A DNA stretch of 59,923 bases. It comes from JBBSBY01 sp038250835. GTDB lineage: Bacteria; Desulfobacterota; Desulfomonilia; Desulfomonilales; Desulfomonilaceae. A model generated the notes under the pieces. The model was given only the letters and a program-made list of their open reading frames with translations. It was not told the DNA's origin and did no database searches. The position numbers were made by a program, and so were the translations under genes. This document shows, piece after piece, positions 16,922 to 25,028 of this stretch. Where the stretch lies: the NCBI GenBank assembly GCA_038250835.1, contig JBBSBY010000011.1, forward strand, positions 1 to 59,923, read 5' to 3'. Within the stretch, counting starts at the first letter, position 1. The number at the start of each line of letters is the position of its first letter.

Positions 16922-17728
16922 TTAATATTCCCTATCTTCCGGTGGAACCGCCAAGCCATGTCCGGGTATAAATGGAATTGGCGCGATAGGATAGCCCTTT
17001 ACCCATCGTAAACCACACCTTAGAACCGTTCTAATTGGAGCGGGAGAAAGCAGCTCTTCAGGATCACCAAGAATAGCATCCCGCTCCATTGCTGAAGGAA
17101 TAACCCTTACGCAGTGCCCCTCCCCCGCAATATAGACATAATAGCGCTTGAGTTCCTCGGGTAGATATCCTTTATAATTATCTGGGGATTGCGGTAAGGA
17201 CGACGGGGCTTCAATCGGCTTTCGAGCTTCGACTAAATCCCAAAGCTTCTCTTTAGGATATGATTGAGCGCAAAAGCCCCTGACGGCCCTGTCGAACTCA
17301 ATGTCCGTCCATGGAGGCATCGTATCAAGGACGGACGGCGCCGATTCAAAAAATTTTTTAAAGCTGTTCTTTTGATCAAGAGAAAACCCAATGCCTTCCT
17401 CATCATAAAAATGAATCGTTATTTTATCTTGATTGGCGATCCGGTCAAAGTGAGATTTGCCTTCTTTTGAATGATAATTCCACCAAATATCGAATAGTTC
17501 AGGTAAATGGCCCTCGACCCTAAGCATTGTCAATACTAGCAGAACATTGTCAAATCGCACAATGCCCGCCCTTTGCCGAATTTCAATTCCTCCATTTGGA
17601 GCTATAATCCCCGAGAGCGATCTTACGAAGAAGCCCACCTGGCCGGGATGTTCCGGCGCGGGTTCAAACAAAGCCTCTACGCTTTGGCCGGGAACCAGCT
17701 TTATATTTTCCGGGTTAATAATATTCAT
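16922..17728 (-). CDS. Hypothetical protein, 268 aa
   Basis: I do not recognise this protein. It is soluble with no signal peptide or membrane span. Residues 1-60 look like beta strands (ENIKLVPGQSVEALFEPAPE, then GIEIRQRAGIVRFDNVLLVL). The middle is acidic and aromatic (FDIWWNYH). The C-terminus is Pro-rich (PIAPIPFIPGHGLAVPPEDREY). Coding quality is good over the full length, so I take it as real. It stands alone between a possible small membrane protein and a divergent small Cys-rich gene. Confidence 0.6.
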   Translation of the reverse strand: MNIINPENIKLVPGQSVEALFEPAPEHPGQVGFFVRSLSGIIAPNGGIEIRQRAGIVRFDNVLLVLTMLRVEGHLPELFDIWWNYHSKEGKSHFDRIANQDKITIHFYDEEGIGFSLDQKNSFKKFFESAPSVLDTMPPWTDIEFDRAVRGFCAQSYPKEKLWDLVEARKPIEAPSSLPQSPDNYKGYLPEELKRYYVYIAGEGHCVRVIPSAMERDAILGDPEELLSPAPIRTVLRCGLRWVKGYPIAPIPFIPGHGLAVPPEDREY

Positions 17729-18032
17729 TTACTTTGGCTCCTCAAAATATATTGGCAGAGTAACGCTGTTTGGTCGAGAGTCAAGAATCGATTATCACGT
17801 ATATAACGGCGTACGAGCGGACACAAAATACTCTTCTATACCGAAAAGCTACTGGTGTTCGTTCGCTCCTAAGAGTAACATGTCAAAATCATTTTGATCC
17901 CGGTCCTTAATATGTTGTCAACCAAGTAAAAGAATAGTTCTTAAATCGATGATAATTTCTCATTTTATAAAGTATGATTAAAGATCTTGACGCTAAGCTT
18001 CAGAATTGATAAACCAAATTCAGGAGGATGCC
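17729..18032. other. Intergenic region between divergent genes
   Basis: Promoter region for the minus-strand hypothetical gene and the plus-strand small Cys-rich gene. No RNA or repeat was recognised. Confidence 0.4.
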
Positions 18033-18212
18033 ATGTCGGATGGAAAAAGTTTATGCGTGATTTGCGCATGGCGCATGACCTGTAATAAAAAATTTCTCAT
18101 GGATGGAGCCACGACGACCAAGTGCGCTGATTATACACGAGATGTACTATTGAAAGAAAGCTCATCTCAGGCCACCGAGGATACCGAGCCAAAAAAAGAA
18201 CCTAAAGTCTGA
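18033..18212 (+). CDS. Small four-cysteine protein, 59 aa
   Basis: The ATG at 18033 has an AGGAGG site five bases upstream, so it is preferred to an in-frame start at 18006. The N-terminal half carries four cysteines in C-V-I-C-A-W-R-M-T-C and TTKCADYTRDV, an arrangement suited to binding a zinc ion or an iron-sulfur cluster. The rest is Lys/Glu/Ser-rich and probably disordered. I recall similar short proteins with a C-x-x-C-A-W-R-x-x-C motif in Desulfobacterota genomes, all without known function. It lies 74 bp before argS in the same direction and may be cotranscribed with it. Confidence 0.75.
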   Translation: MSDGKSLCVICAWRMTCNKKFLMDGATTTKCADYTRDVLLKESSSQATEDTEPKKEPKV

Positions 18213-18286
18213 GTCCGACCGCTTGACGTATCATATACTTTGCTCAAAATTTCTTTAATATAGGATATTTTAACTTTGAGGTCTTT

Positions 18287-19963
18287 ATGAAAGAAATTAT
18301 TAGCGATCTGGTCCGGCAGGCGCTGAAAAACGCCTGCGCCAACGGAGACCTGGACCTGCCCTATTCGGACTGGTTTAATAAAATAGAAGTAACTAAGACC
18401 AAAGATCCCCGTTTCGGAGATTACGCGATCAATCTTGCATTGTTGTTGGCGGGACCATTAAAACAGAAGCCACGGGCTGTGGCTGAAAAGATTGCAGCCA
18501 ACATTCCTAAAGACGACAACTTGGTAGAGAAAATTGATATTGCGGGACCGGGCTTCATTAACTTTTCACTGGCTAAATCTGTTTGGCTACAAGTGGTGGA
18601 TCAAATCATAGAGCAGAAGGAGCGCTATGGTACCGCCTCTGCTAAAGAGTCTCCGAAAATCTTGCTGGAATTTGTGAGCGCAAATCCCACAGGTCCTCTG
18701 CACGTTGGTCACGGACGCGGCGCAGCGGTGGGCGATACTCTGGCGAAATTGCTCAAGGCAGCCGGACATAATGTTGAAACCGAGTACTACGTCAACGACA
18801 CCGGCAATCAGATGAAAATTTTGGGGCGTTCCTTGCTGGTGCGGTTGCGGAACGCCAACGGCGCAAGTATCGAGATGCCCGAAAACCATTATGTCGGCGA
18901 TTACATGATCGAAATAGCGGAAAGGTTCAGCCAAACTCCCGAGGCTGCTAGAATTCTCAGCTTGCAGGATGAATCCCAGGCTGTTGAAGAATGTTCGAGG
19001 TATGCTTGTGATCAGATACTCAGGGGCATACAAGAGGATCTCGGCTTTTTTGGAGTCACTTACGATAATTATTGCAGCGAACGATCCCTCCATGAATCCG
19101 GAGCGGTCGAGGCTACATTGAACGAACTCCGGCAAAGGGGTAAGGCTCAGGAAAAGGACGGGGCCTTATGGTTCGCCATGGATGGAGACCAAGACGAAAA
19201 GGATAGGGTTTTAGTCAGAGCTACCGGGGAGCCCACATACTTTGCCGCGGACGCCGCTTACCACTGGGACAAAATTCAACGTGGATTTGATGTTCTCATA
19301 GATATTTGGGGGTCGGACCATCATGGATACGTGCCGCGGGTTAAAGCGTCTATGGCGGCTTTAGGCGCAGACCCCGCCATGCTTAAGGTTCTTCTTGTGC
19401 AGTTCGTCAACCTCATCAGAGCCGGCCAAAAAATTTCCATGTCAACTAGGTCGGGCGAATTCGTCACATTACGGGAGGTCCTGGACGAAGTCGGGTCCGA
19501 CGCGGCCAGATTCTTTTTCCTAACAAAGCGATCAGATAGTCATTTAGATTTCGATTTGGATCTCGCCAAAAAGCAATCCAAAGATAATCCGGTGTACTAC
19601 GTGCAGTACGCTCACGCGAGAGTGTCCAGCATATTCAGGATTGGCGCCGAACGAAACATAGACGTGCGTATCGACGACGCGGACCTTTCACTTTTAACGC
19701 TTCCGGAAGAAACTGAATTGATCAAACGTCTTGCAGACTACCCCGACGTGATTCTGGAGTCCGCCGATGCCCTTGAACCTCACAGAATTACATTTTACCT
19801 TATTGAATTGGCTGAAAAATTCCACTCATATTATCACGATAATCGCATACTGTCTGAGGAGGAGGGGATAAAGAAAGCCAGATTGCGGCTCGTTGAAGCT
19901 GTGAGGCTTGCTATTGCCAACGGGTTGGGAATACTTGGCGTTTCGGCGCCGGAGCGCATGTGA
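18287..19963 (+). CDS. argS: Arginyl-tRNA synthetase
   Basis: Class I aminoacyl-tRNA synthetase charging tRNA-Arg. At 558 residues it is of normal bacterial size. The N-terminal Add-1 domain (KDPRFGDYAINLAL) recognises the tRNA D-loop. The HIGH signature appears as HVGHGRG (about residues 141-147). The usual KMSKS loop is not canonical here: KISMSTRSGEFVTLREVLDE occupies that place, as in many ArgRS that lack a standard KMSK. The C-terminal anticodon-binding domain follows PVYYVQYAHARVSSI. Its last codons overlap the next gene, so the SPOR protein is translationally coupled. Confidence 0.96.
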   Translation: MKEIISDLVRQALKNACANGDLDLPYSDWFNKIEVTKTKDPRFGDYAINLALLLAGPLKQKPRAVAEKIAANIPKDDNLVEKIDIAGPGFINFSLAKSVWLQVVDQIIEQKERYGTASAKESPKILLEFVSANPTGPLHVGHGRGAAVGDTLAKLLKAAGHNVETEYYVNDTGNQMKILGRSLLVRLRNANGASIEMPENHYVGDYMIEIAERFSQTPEAARILSLQDESQAVEECSRYACDQILRGIQEDLGFFGVTYDNYCSERSLHESGAVEATLNELRQRGKAQEKDGALWFAMDGDQDEKDRVLVRATGEPTYFAADAAYHWDKIQRGFDVLIDIWGSDHHGYVPRVKASMAALGADPAMLKVLLVQFVNLIRAGQKISMSTRSGEFVTLREVLDEVGSDAARFFFLTKRSDSHLDFDLDLAKKQSKDNPVYYVQYAHARVSSIFRIGAERNIDVRIDDADLSLLTLPEETELIKRLADYPDVILESADALEPHRITFYLIELAEKFHSYYHDNRILSEEEGIKKARLRLVEAVRLAIANGLGILGVSAPERM

Positions 19964-20745
19964 AGTTTTTACTTAAACTTTTGAAGGTCAAACTCTTTCC
20001 TAATCGACGCAGGTCCGTAGACCGGAAGTCGGACGTTCGTGAATCCCCCGCGCCCGAATTTGGCCATGAGCGTCGCGGGAGTTCTCATGACGAAGATCTC
20101 CCTAAGAATGGTCGTTTGACGTTGGCGGTTTTAGGAGCTTCCATAATCCTGATTATATTAGCCGTTCTCAACATTAATTTCATACGCAACCCCGCCATAG
20201 CCAAAAAAGCTTTCGGACCTATGTTAGCCTCCGAGGCACAGGAGCCTATCAAGGAAACTAAAATCAATAACCCCGTCAAAACCGGAGTCCCGTCCAAAAG
20301 GCCCGATATTACTTTTTACGATACGCTCAAGACGCTGGATGCGCCGCCGGGAAAGTCCGAACAGTCCGACGTTGTTTCGGCAAAAGAAGTCCAGGACCCA
20401 GATGGGACATGCAAGATTGAGTTGGATAAAAGTAAGGTCGCTTCAAAGGAGCAAAAGAGCGCCGGGCGACCTGCTAATCAAGTTATTTTGCCTAATGTGA
20501 AAGGGAAAATGTACACAGTCCAGGTGGGCGCGTTTTCTCAACCTTCAATTGCGGTGGAATGGGCAAAAAAATGGAAATCAAAGGGTTTTGAAGTGACTCT
20601 TAAGCCCATGGCTCGCCCCAAAATGGGTGTTATTTACCAATTGTACCTAGGCAAGTTCAAATCTGAACATGAAGCCGATGAGCTTGTCAACCGACTCAAA
20701 TCCAGGGAAGGTATCAGCGCCATTCGTTTATCCCTGCTGGATTAA
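19960..20745 (+). CDS. Membrane-anchored SPOR domain protein
   Basis: A 261-residue protein starting at a GTG that overlaps the argS stop, with GGAG a few bases upstream. After a basic cytoplasmic head there is one membrane span (LAVLGASIILIILAVLNINF, about residues 53-72), a Lys/Pro-rich periplasmic linker, and a C-terminal SPOR domain from about residue 183 (MYTVQVGAFSQPSIAVEWAK, then YLGKFKSEHEADELVNRLK). SPOR domains bind denuded septal peptidoglycan, so a role at the division site is likely. Placement after argS is frequent in Deltaproteobacteria and related groups. Confidence 0.9.
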   Translation: MKFLLKLLKVKLFPNRRRSVDRKSDVRESPAPEFGHERRGSSHDEDLPKNGRLTLAVLGASIILIILAVLNINFIRNPAIAKKAFGPMLASEAQEPIKETKINNPVKTGVPSKRPDITFYDTLKTLDAPPGKSEQSDVVSAKEVQDPDGTCKIELDKSKVASKEQKSAGRPANQVILPNVKGKMYTVQVGAFSQPSIAVEWAKKWKSKGFEVTLKPMARPKMGVIYQLYLGKFKSEHEADELVNRLKSREGISAIRLSLLD

Positions 20746-20869
20746 TCTAATCGTACAAAAAAAGGCCGAAATCACTGCGCCGCTTCATATAAATTGAACA
20801 GCCGGGTTGCATAGTGATATAAGTATACCTGGTCATCGTGATCATTCTTAGCGGCCGGGTACGTTCAAG

Positions 20870-21355
20870 ATGCCCTCGAATTTCACTGATTTTGTGGACA
20901 AGAAAGGTTCTCGCTTGACCGTAGGCGAGTGCCACGGCGACGATTTGGATCAATTGACCACAATGTATGACTTGTTTTCCCCGAAAGCGCTGACGCAAGG
21001 TTTACCTCCGGTTGACGATTTAAATCGTCGTCTGTGGGTGGAGAATCTGGTTGATAGAGGTTTAAACTTTGTCGCATTTGATCAAAAAGCAATAATAGGA
21101 CACGCTGCAATAATTCCGGATGGCGCATACAAAGAAGGTGAATACATTATATTCATCCTGGATAAATTCCGGAATCGTGGAATTGGATCCAAACTGACGG
21201 AGTTGTCCGTAAAGAAAGCAATCAATCTAAAACTGGACTTTATCTGGTTGACCGTCGAGTCTTACAATTTTAGAGCCATAAGGGTTTACAAAAAAGTGGG
21301 GTTTGAATTCTGTGATGAAGGCGAACTCGAACGTACAATGCAACTGGATTTATGA
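20870..21355 (+). CDS. GNAT N-acetyltransferase upstream of the AcuC-like deacetylase
   Basis: A 161-residue single-domain GNAT. Motif A is visible in YIIFILDKFRNRGIGSKLTE (R-x-x-G-I-G acetyl-CoA pyrophosphate loop, about residues 91-110) and motif B in NFRAIRVYKKVGFEFCDEGE. Eight bases separate it from the next gene, so it should be in the same transcript as the deacetylase and the AcsA-like ligase. In Bacillus subtilis the GNAT AcuA acetylates AcsA and AcuC removes the mark. This GNAT is shorter than AcuA and I cannot claim orthology, but the context makes protein acetylation of the ligase a testable role. The start has a weak ribosome site. Confidence 0.82.
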   Translation: MPSNFTDFVDKKGSRLTVGECHGDDLDQLTTMYDLFSPKALTQGLPPVDDLNRRLWVENLVDRGLNFVAFDQKAIIGHAAIIPDGAYKEGEYIIFILDKFRNRGIGSKLTELSVKKAINLKLDFIWLTVESYNFRAIRVYKKVGFEFCDEGELERTMQLDL

Positions 21356-21363
21356 GGTGATTC

Positions 21364-22404
21364 TTGGGGCTTAATGTCGGAATTGTCCGAGACATGAGAT
21401 TCCTTGAACACAAGCCGGGCCTGGTGCATCCGGAGAGTCCGTCGCGTTTACGCAGCTTGTACCGAATGCTCGACAAGGATTTTGTTGACAAAGTCACTAC
21501 AATACAACCTGAGCCGGCTACTCTAGAACAACTTGAACTTGTCCATACTCCCGCTTACATAAAACAAATTCTAAACACAGCCGGCCGAGACTTTACCACC
21601 CTTGCCCCCGACACCCCTGTTAGCGCCAACACATATTTAGCCGCTTGGCTTGCCGCCGGTGGCTGCATCAAAGGTCTTGAAGCCCTCATGAAAGAAGAAT
21701 TCAGAGTAAGCTTCTGCATGGTAAGGCCACCCGGACATCATGCGTTAACCGACAGGGCCGGGGGCTTCTGCATATTTAACAATATCGGGATTGCCGCAAA
21801 ACACGCTATCAATCATTACGGAATTGAACGCATCCTAATAATCGACTGGGACATTCATCATGGTAACGCTATTCAGGATTTGTTCTATAATGATAAACGC
21901 GTCATGTATCTTTCGACTCATTACATGGGTTGGTTTCCGCATACCGGCGATTGGCTGGAAAACGGCGCCGGCGAGGCTGTGGGCTATAATGTCAACATCC
22001 CCGTGCCCAAAGAGATGGAAGACGACGATGTAGTTCACATCTACAGAGATATCTTGACCCCAGTCGTCAGGCGATATAAACCCCAGTTGATCATGGTTGC
22101 GGCAGGATTCGACGCTCATCAAAGAGACCCTCTGGGCCGAACAAGATTAAGTGAAAAAGCTTATTACTGGCTGACACAGATGATCCTGCAATTAAGTGAA
22201 GCCGTGAGAAGCGCCCCTATTCTATTTTCATTGGAAGGCGGCTATGATTTATGGGCGTTGGTGAATTCGGTAAGACAGGTGCTGAACGTACTGACTTATG
22301 AAGGAAGAAGAGAACAGATCCCTCTCTTAAAGACACGTCGAAGCGCTGAAATTGTCGGCAAAGTCAAAGAAATACACAAGAAATACAACATCTGGACGGC
22401 ATAA
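21364..22404 (+). CDS. Histone deacetylase family protein (AcuC-like)
   Basis: A 346-residue zinc-dependent deacetylase of the arginase/HDAC fold. The start is a TTG at 21364 behind GAGGTGA. Hallmarks: HPESPSRLRSLYR near the N-terminus, the RPPGHHAL motif (tandem His of the charge relay, about residues 121-128), GFCIFNNI, and IIDWDIHHGNAIQD, whose Asp and His bind zinc. AAGFDAHQRDPLG supplies the second metal aspartate and LEGGYD the C-terminal glycine loop. It sits between a GNAT and an AcsA-like acyl-CoA synthetase, as AcuC would. Bacterial relatives also act on acetylpolyamines, so the substrate is inferred from context. Confidence 0.88.
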   Translation: MGLNVGIVRDMRFLEHKPGLVHPESPSRLRSLYRMLDKDFVDKVTTIQPEPATLEQLELVHTPAYIKQILNTAGRDFTTLAPDTPVSANTYLAAWLAAGGCIKGLEALMKEEFRVSFCMVRPPGHHALTDRAGGFCIFNNIGIAAKHAINHYGIERILIIDWDIHHGNAIQDLFYNDKRVMYLSTHYMGWFPHTGDWLENGAGEAVGYNVNIPVPKEMEDDDVVHIYRDILTPVVRRYKPQLIMVAAGFDAHQRDPLGRTRLSEKAYYWLTQMILQLSEAVRSAPILFSLEGGYDLWALVNSVRQVLNVLTYEGRREQIPLLKTRRSAEIVGKVKEIHKKYNIWTA

Positions 22405-22450
22405 TCCCAAAAGCAAACTGTCGGCTAGTTTATCCGGTCAAAGGACGATC

Positions 22451-24169
22451 ATGATAAAAGCCAGAGTTCGGGCTGAAAATCCTGATGCGAACTTAAAATC
22501 TTACTACGAAACCTACACTTCTTTTGATTGGCAAGATGTGAAAGCGGAATTCTACCACACTGAATCAGGCGCAATCAATATTGTTTGGGACAGCATTGAC
22601 AAATGGGCAAACGACCCCACCACCAGGGATAATGTCGCTTTAATATATGAAAAAGCCGGTGTTGAGCGTGCATATACTTTCAATGACCTTAAAATCAAAT
22701 CATCGAAATGGGCTAATCTGCTCACGAAGTACGGATTTAAGATTGGTCACAGAGTTTTTATTTTACTGCCGACAAGTCCTGAAATCTATTTCGCTATGCT
22801 CGCCTGCGCCAGATTGGGATTAATCTACTCAATACTTTATCCCAACCTCAGTGGCGAGGAACTTGAATGGAGACTTCGAGACGCTGAACCGCGCGGCATA
22901 ATTACCGACAATTCCTTAGTCTCTAAGCTGCCGAAGACGGCGGCTGAAAATGTTAAGCACATTTTACTGGTCTCAGGCCCCAGACCCGGCATTTTTCGCA
23001 CGGAAACCGAACTCGACGTCGTGAGTGAGCACATGCCCGAGGAGTGCGAGACTCGTTTCGTCTCACCGGAAACATCACTTTACCTGCTGTACACTTCGGG
23101 CTCAACCGGTCCGCCTAAAGGTGTTGTTCACGGGCATCGGGACATGTACGGCATATATGCTACGGCAAAATACGTTTTGGATTTGTCCCCGTCTTCAGTG
23201 TTGTGGACCGATGGACCGCCGGCGTGGGTAACCGGCGCCGTATATGGAACATTCGGCCCCTGGCTTTGCGGCGCGGCTTCGGTGATCCAGGCCACCGCTT
23301 TCCGCCCGGGACTTTGGTACCGCACTCTTGAAAGACATTCGGTGACCAATTGGTATACGACTCCATTAACCATTCGAAAGCTGATGTCCGCGGACTCGGA
23401 TCTTGTTAAACAATACGATTTGACGAAACTCAAGCATATTGCCACGGTTGGCGAAACTTTGACTCCGGATTCGTTCTACTGGATCCGGGAGCATCTAAAG
23501 CGTTCGCCGCACGACACCTGGTGGATGACCGAAACAGGAATGATTTGTATAGCCAATTTCCCTTCGCAGCTCGTTAAACCGGGATCAATGGGCAGGCCTG
23601 TACCCGGAGTTCAAGCGGCCATAATCGACGGTCAGAGTCAAGAATTATCGATATTGACCTTCGGTGAGCTTGCTTTGAAAGTCGGGTGGCCTGCGATGGC
23701 CTTAGGCATTTGGAAAGATGACAAGAGGTACGCCGCTTACTTCAAAAATGGATGGTTTATGACGGGGGATATGGCTATTAAAGATGAAGAAGGCTATTAC
23801 TATCACATGGGTCGTAATGACGACATGATCAAGATAGGGACTAATTTTGTAGGACCGTACGATTTTGAGCAAGTGCTGAGATCACATATGTCCGTCTCCG
23901 AAGCCGCTGTTATAGCCACTTCTATTGATCCGGGGCCGCCGACCATAAAGGCGTTTATAAAACTTGAAGAAGGATTCTCCGCTTCCGGAGAATTGAAAGC
24001 GTCCCTGATACAATATTTGAAAAATAATTTGCACTGTGAAGCCACTGAGATTGAAATAGCGTTCGTAAAAGATTTGCCTAGAACACGGTCCGGAAAAATG
24101 CTGAGGCGTGTGTTGCGAGCCTGGGAGTTGGGCCTGCCGAGCGGGGACCCGCTGAATCTCCAGGACTGA
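22451..24169 (+). CDS. Acetyl-CoA synthetase-like AMP-forming ligase (AcsA type)
   Basis: A 572-residue ANL enzyme, the size of Bacillus AcsA. The start at 22451 follows AAGGA; an upstream frame start at 22352 lies inside the deacetylase gene. Core motifs: YTSGSTGPPKGVVHGH, then DTWWMTETG, whose Trp pair includes the residue that restricts the acyl pocket to acetate or propionate in Salmonella Acs, and WFMTGDMAIKDEEGYYYHMG at the hinge. The catalytic Lys near residue 549 is in PRTRSGKMLRR, a P-x4-G-K motif, which is the acetylation site in Acs enzymes. The acyl substrate is probably short-chain. It is the last gene of the GNAT-deacetylase-ligase unit. Confidence 0.87.
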   Translation: MIKARVRAENPDANLKSYYETYTSFDWQDVKAEFYHTESGAINIVWDSIDKWANDPTTRDNVALIYEKAGVERAYTFNDLKIKSSKWANLLTKYGFKIGHRVFILLPTSPEIYFAMLACARLGLIYSILYPNLSGEELEWRLRDAEPRGIITDNSLVSKLPKTAAENVKHILLVSGPRPGIFRTETELDVVSEHMPEECETRFVSPETSLYLLYTSGSTGPPKGVVHGHRDMYGIYATAKYVLDLSPSSVLWTDGPPAWVTGAVYGTFGPWLCGAASVIQATAFRPGLWYRTLERHSVTNWYTTPLTIRKLMSADSDLVKQYDLTKLKHIATVGETLTPDSFYWIREHLKRSPHDTWWMTETGMICIANFPSQLVKPGSMGRPVPGVQAAIIDGQSQELSILTFGELALKVGWPAMALGIWKDDKRYAAYFKNGWFMTGDMAIKDEEGYYYHMGRNDDMIKIGTNFVGPYDFEQVLRSHMSVSEAAVIATSIDPGPPTIKAFIKLEEGFSASGELKASLIQYLKNNLHCEATEIEIAFVKDLPRTRSGKMLRRVLRAWELGLPSGDPLNLQD

Positions 24170-24386
24170 TGTACACTGTATACACACTGCAGAGTCGGCA
24201 AGTTCCTATTACTTTTATGTCGGATCAGGGCGTTTGTGTAACGTATACGGTATACAAAGTCGGTTGACCTATTAGCTTCGAAACGCTGGACAGATGGGAA
24301 AATGGCAAGACCCACTATTTATAATCCTCGGAAAGGATTGTTTTGAGGGCTGTGATTAGATCAGGCATAAACTTCACTACCGTAAG

Positions 24387-24881
24387 CTACACTATGTCCA
24401 TGTTGATGTCAAAGTAGGTGGGCAAGTCTGTTCCGCATCCCGATGATGTCCAGCCACGGAAGGTGAGGGAGTCTGGCTTTACATTCATCAGAGACATGTG
24501 AAGCGGCTTCCCCCACGATTTCGATAAAGTAGTCGGACGAGCGCCAGGCTCAGCAGCGGCTCGTTGTCCATACCCTGGATACTCTGAAATTATGGATGCG
24601 CCCCTTCCACTCAATTCGATCTGACGATTAAGAACTTGCGACTTGCCGCGTCGTTTGGAAGTGTCTTTCGACGAGGCGTTCCTGAGCGAATATTCTTGGG
24701 ACAAAATCTCCGTTGGTATTTGCATTACTCTACTCAGCGTACGTATATCACCAAGAGTCAACGGTCGCCTACAATTTAACTCGTCATCCTCAGGGGTCCC
24801 AGGTTCAGCCTGAAGAATCTCTTCGATACGCTTGCAAGCTAACTCATAATCATTTTTATTACGTATAGGTTTAATATACAT
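24387..24881 (-). pseudogene. HigA-like antitoxin remnant with an internal in-frame deletion
   Basis: The frame starts well (GGGAGGATC site before the ATG at 24881). Residues 1-35 (KPIRNKNDYELACKRIEEIL, AEPGTPEDDEL) match the start of HigA antitoxins. Residues 36-64 (NCRRPLTLGDIRTLSR, then IPTEILSQEY) match its end, normally about 55 residues further on. The helix-turn-helix between them is gone, with the junction near 24776. Residues after about 65 are unrelated read-through. It probably no longer binds DNA. Confidence 0.7.
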
Positions 24882-24896
24882 CCGAGATCCTCCCGC

Positions 24897-24968
24897 TTAA
24901 AACAGCTTCACTGTTTCCGCATTGACCTTATCGTATTCAGAACGTGTCCCCAAAATTTGGATAAACAG
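24897..24968 (-). pseudogene. C-terminal scrap of a HigB-family toxin
   Basis: In frame before the stop at 24897 the sequence reads FIQILGTRSEYDKVNAETV, which matches the end of HigB mRNA interferases (F-I-x-F-I-G-T-H-x-E-Y-D-K-I-D-x-E-T-I). The rest of the toxin is absent: the lon terminator hairpin begins immediately beyond. With the deleted HigA this is a dead higBA locus. Confidence 0.7.
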
Positions 24969-24972
24969 GAAC

Positions 24973-25010
24973 AAAACCAAAGAGAGGCGAAGGCGCCTCT
25001 CTTTGGTTTT
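24973..25010. terminator. Strong bidirectional hairpin terminator after lon
   Basis: A perfect 17-bp stem (arms 24973-24989 and 24994-25010) with a 4-base loop, A4 on one side and T4 on the other, located 18 bases after the lon stop. It can act in both directions. Confidence 0.9.
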
Positions 25011-25028
25011 ACGACATCAGTTAGATGG

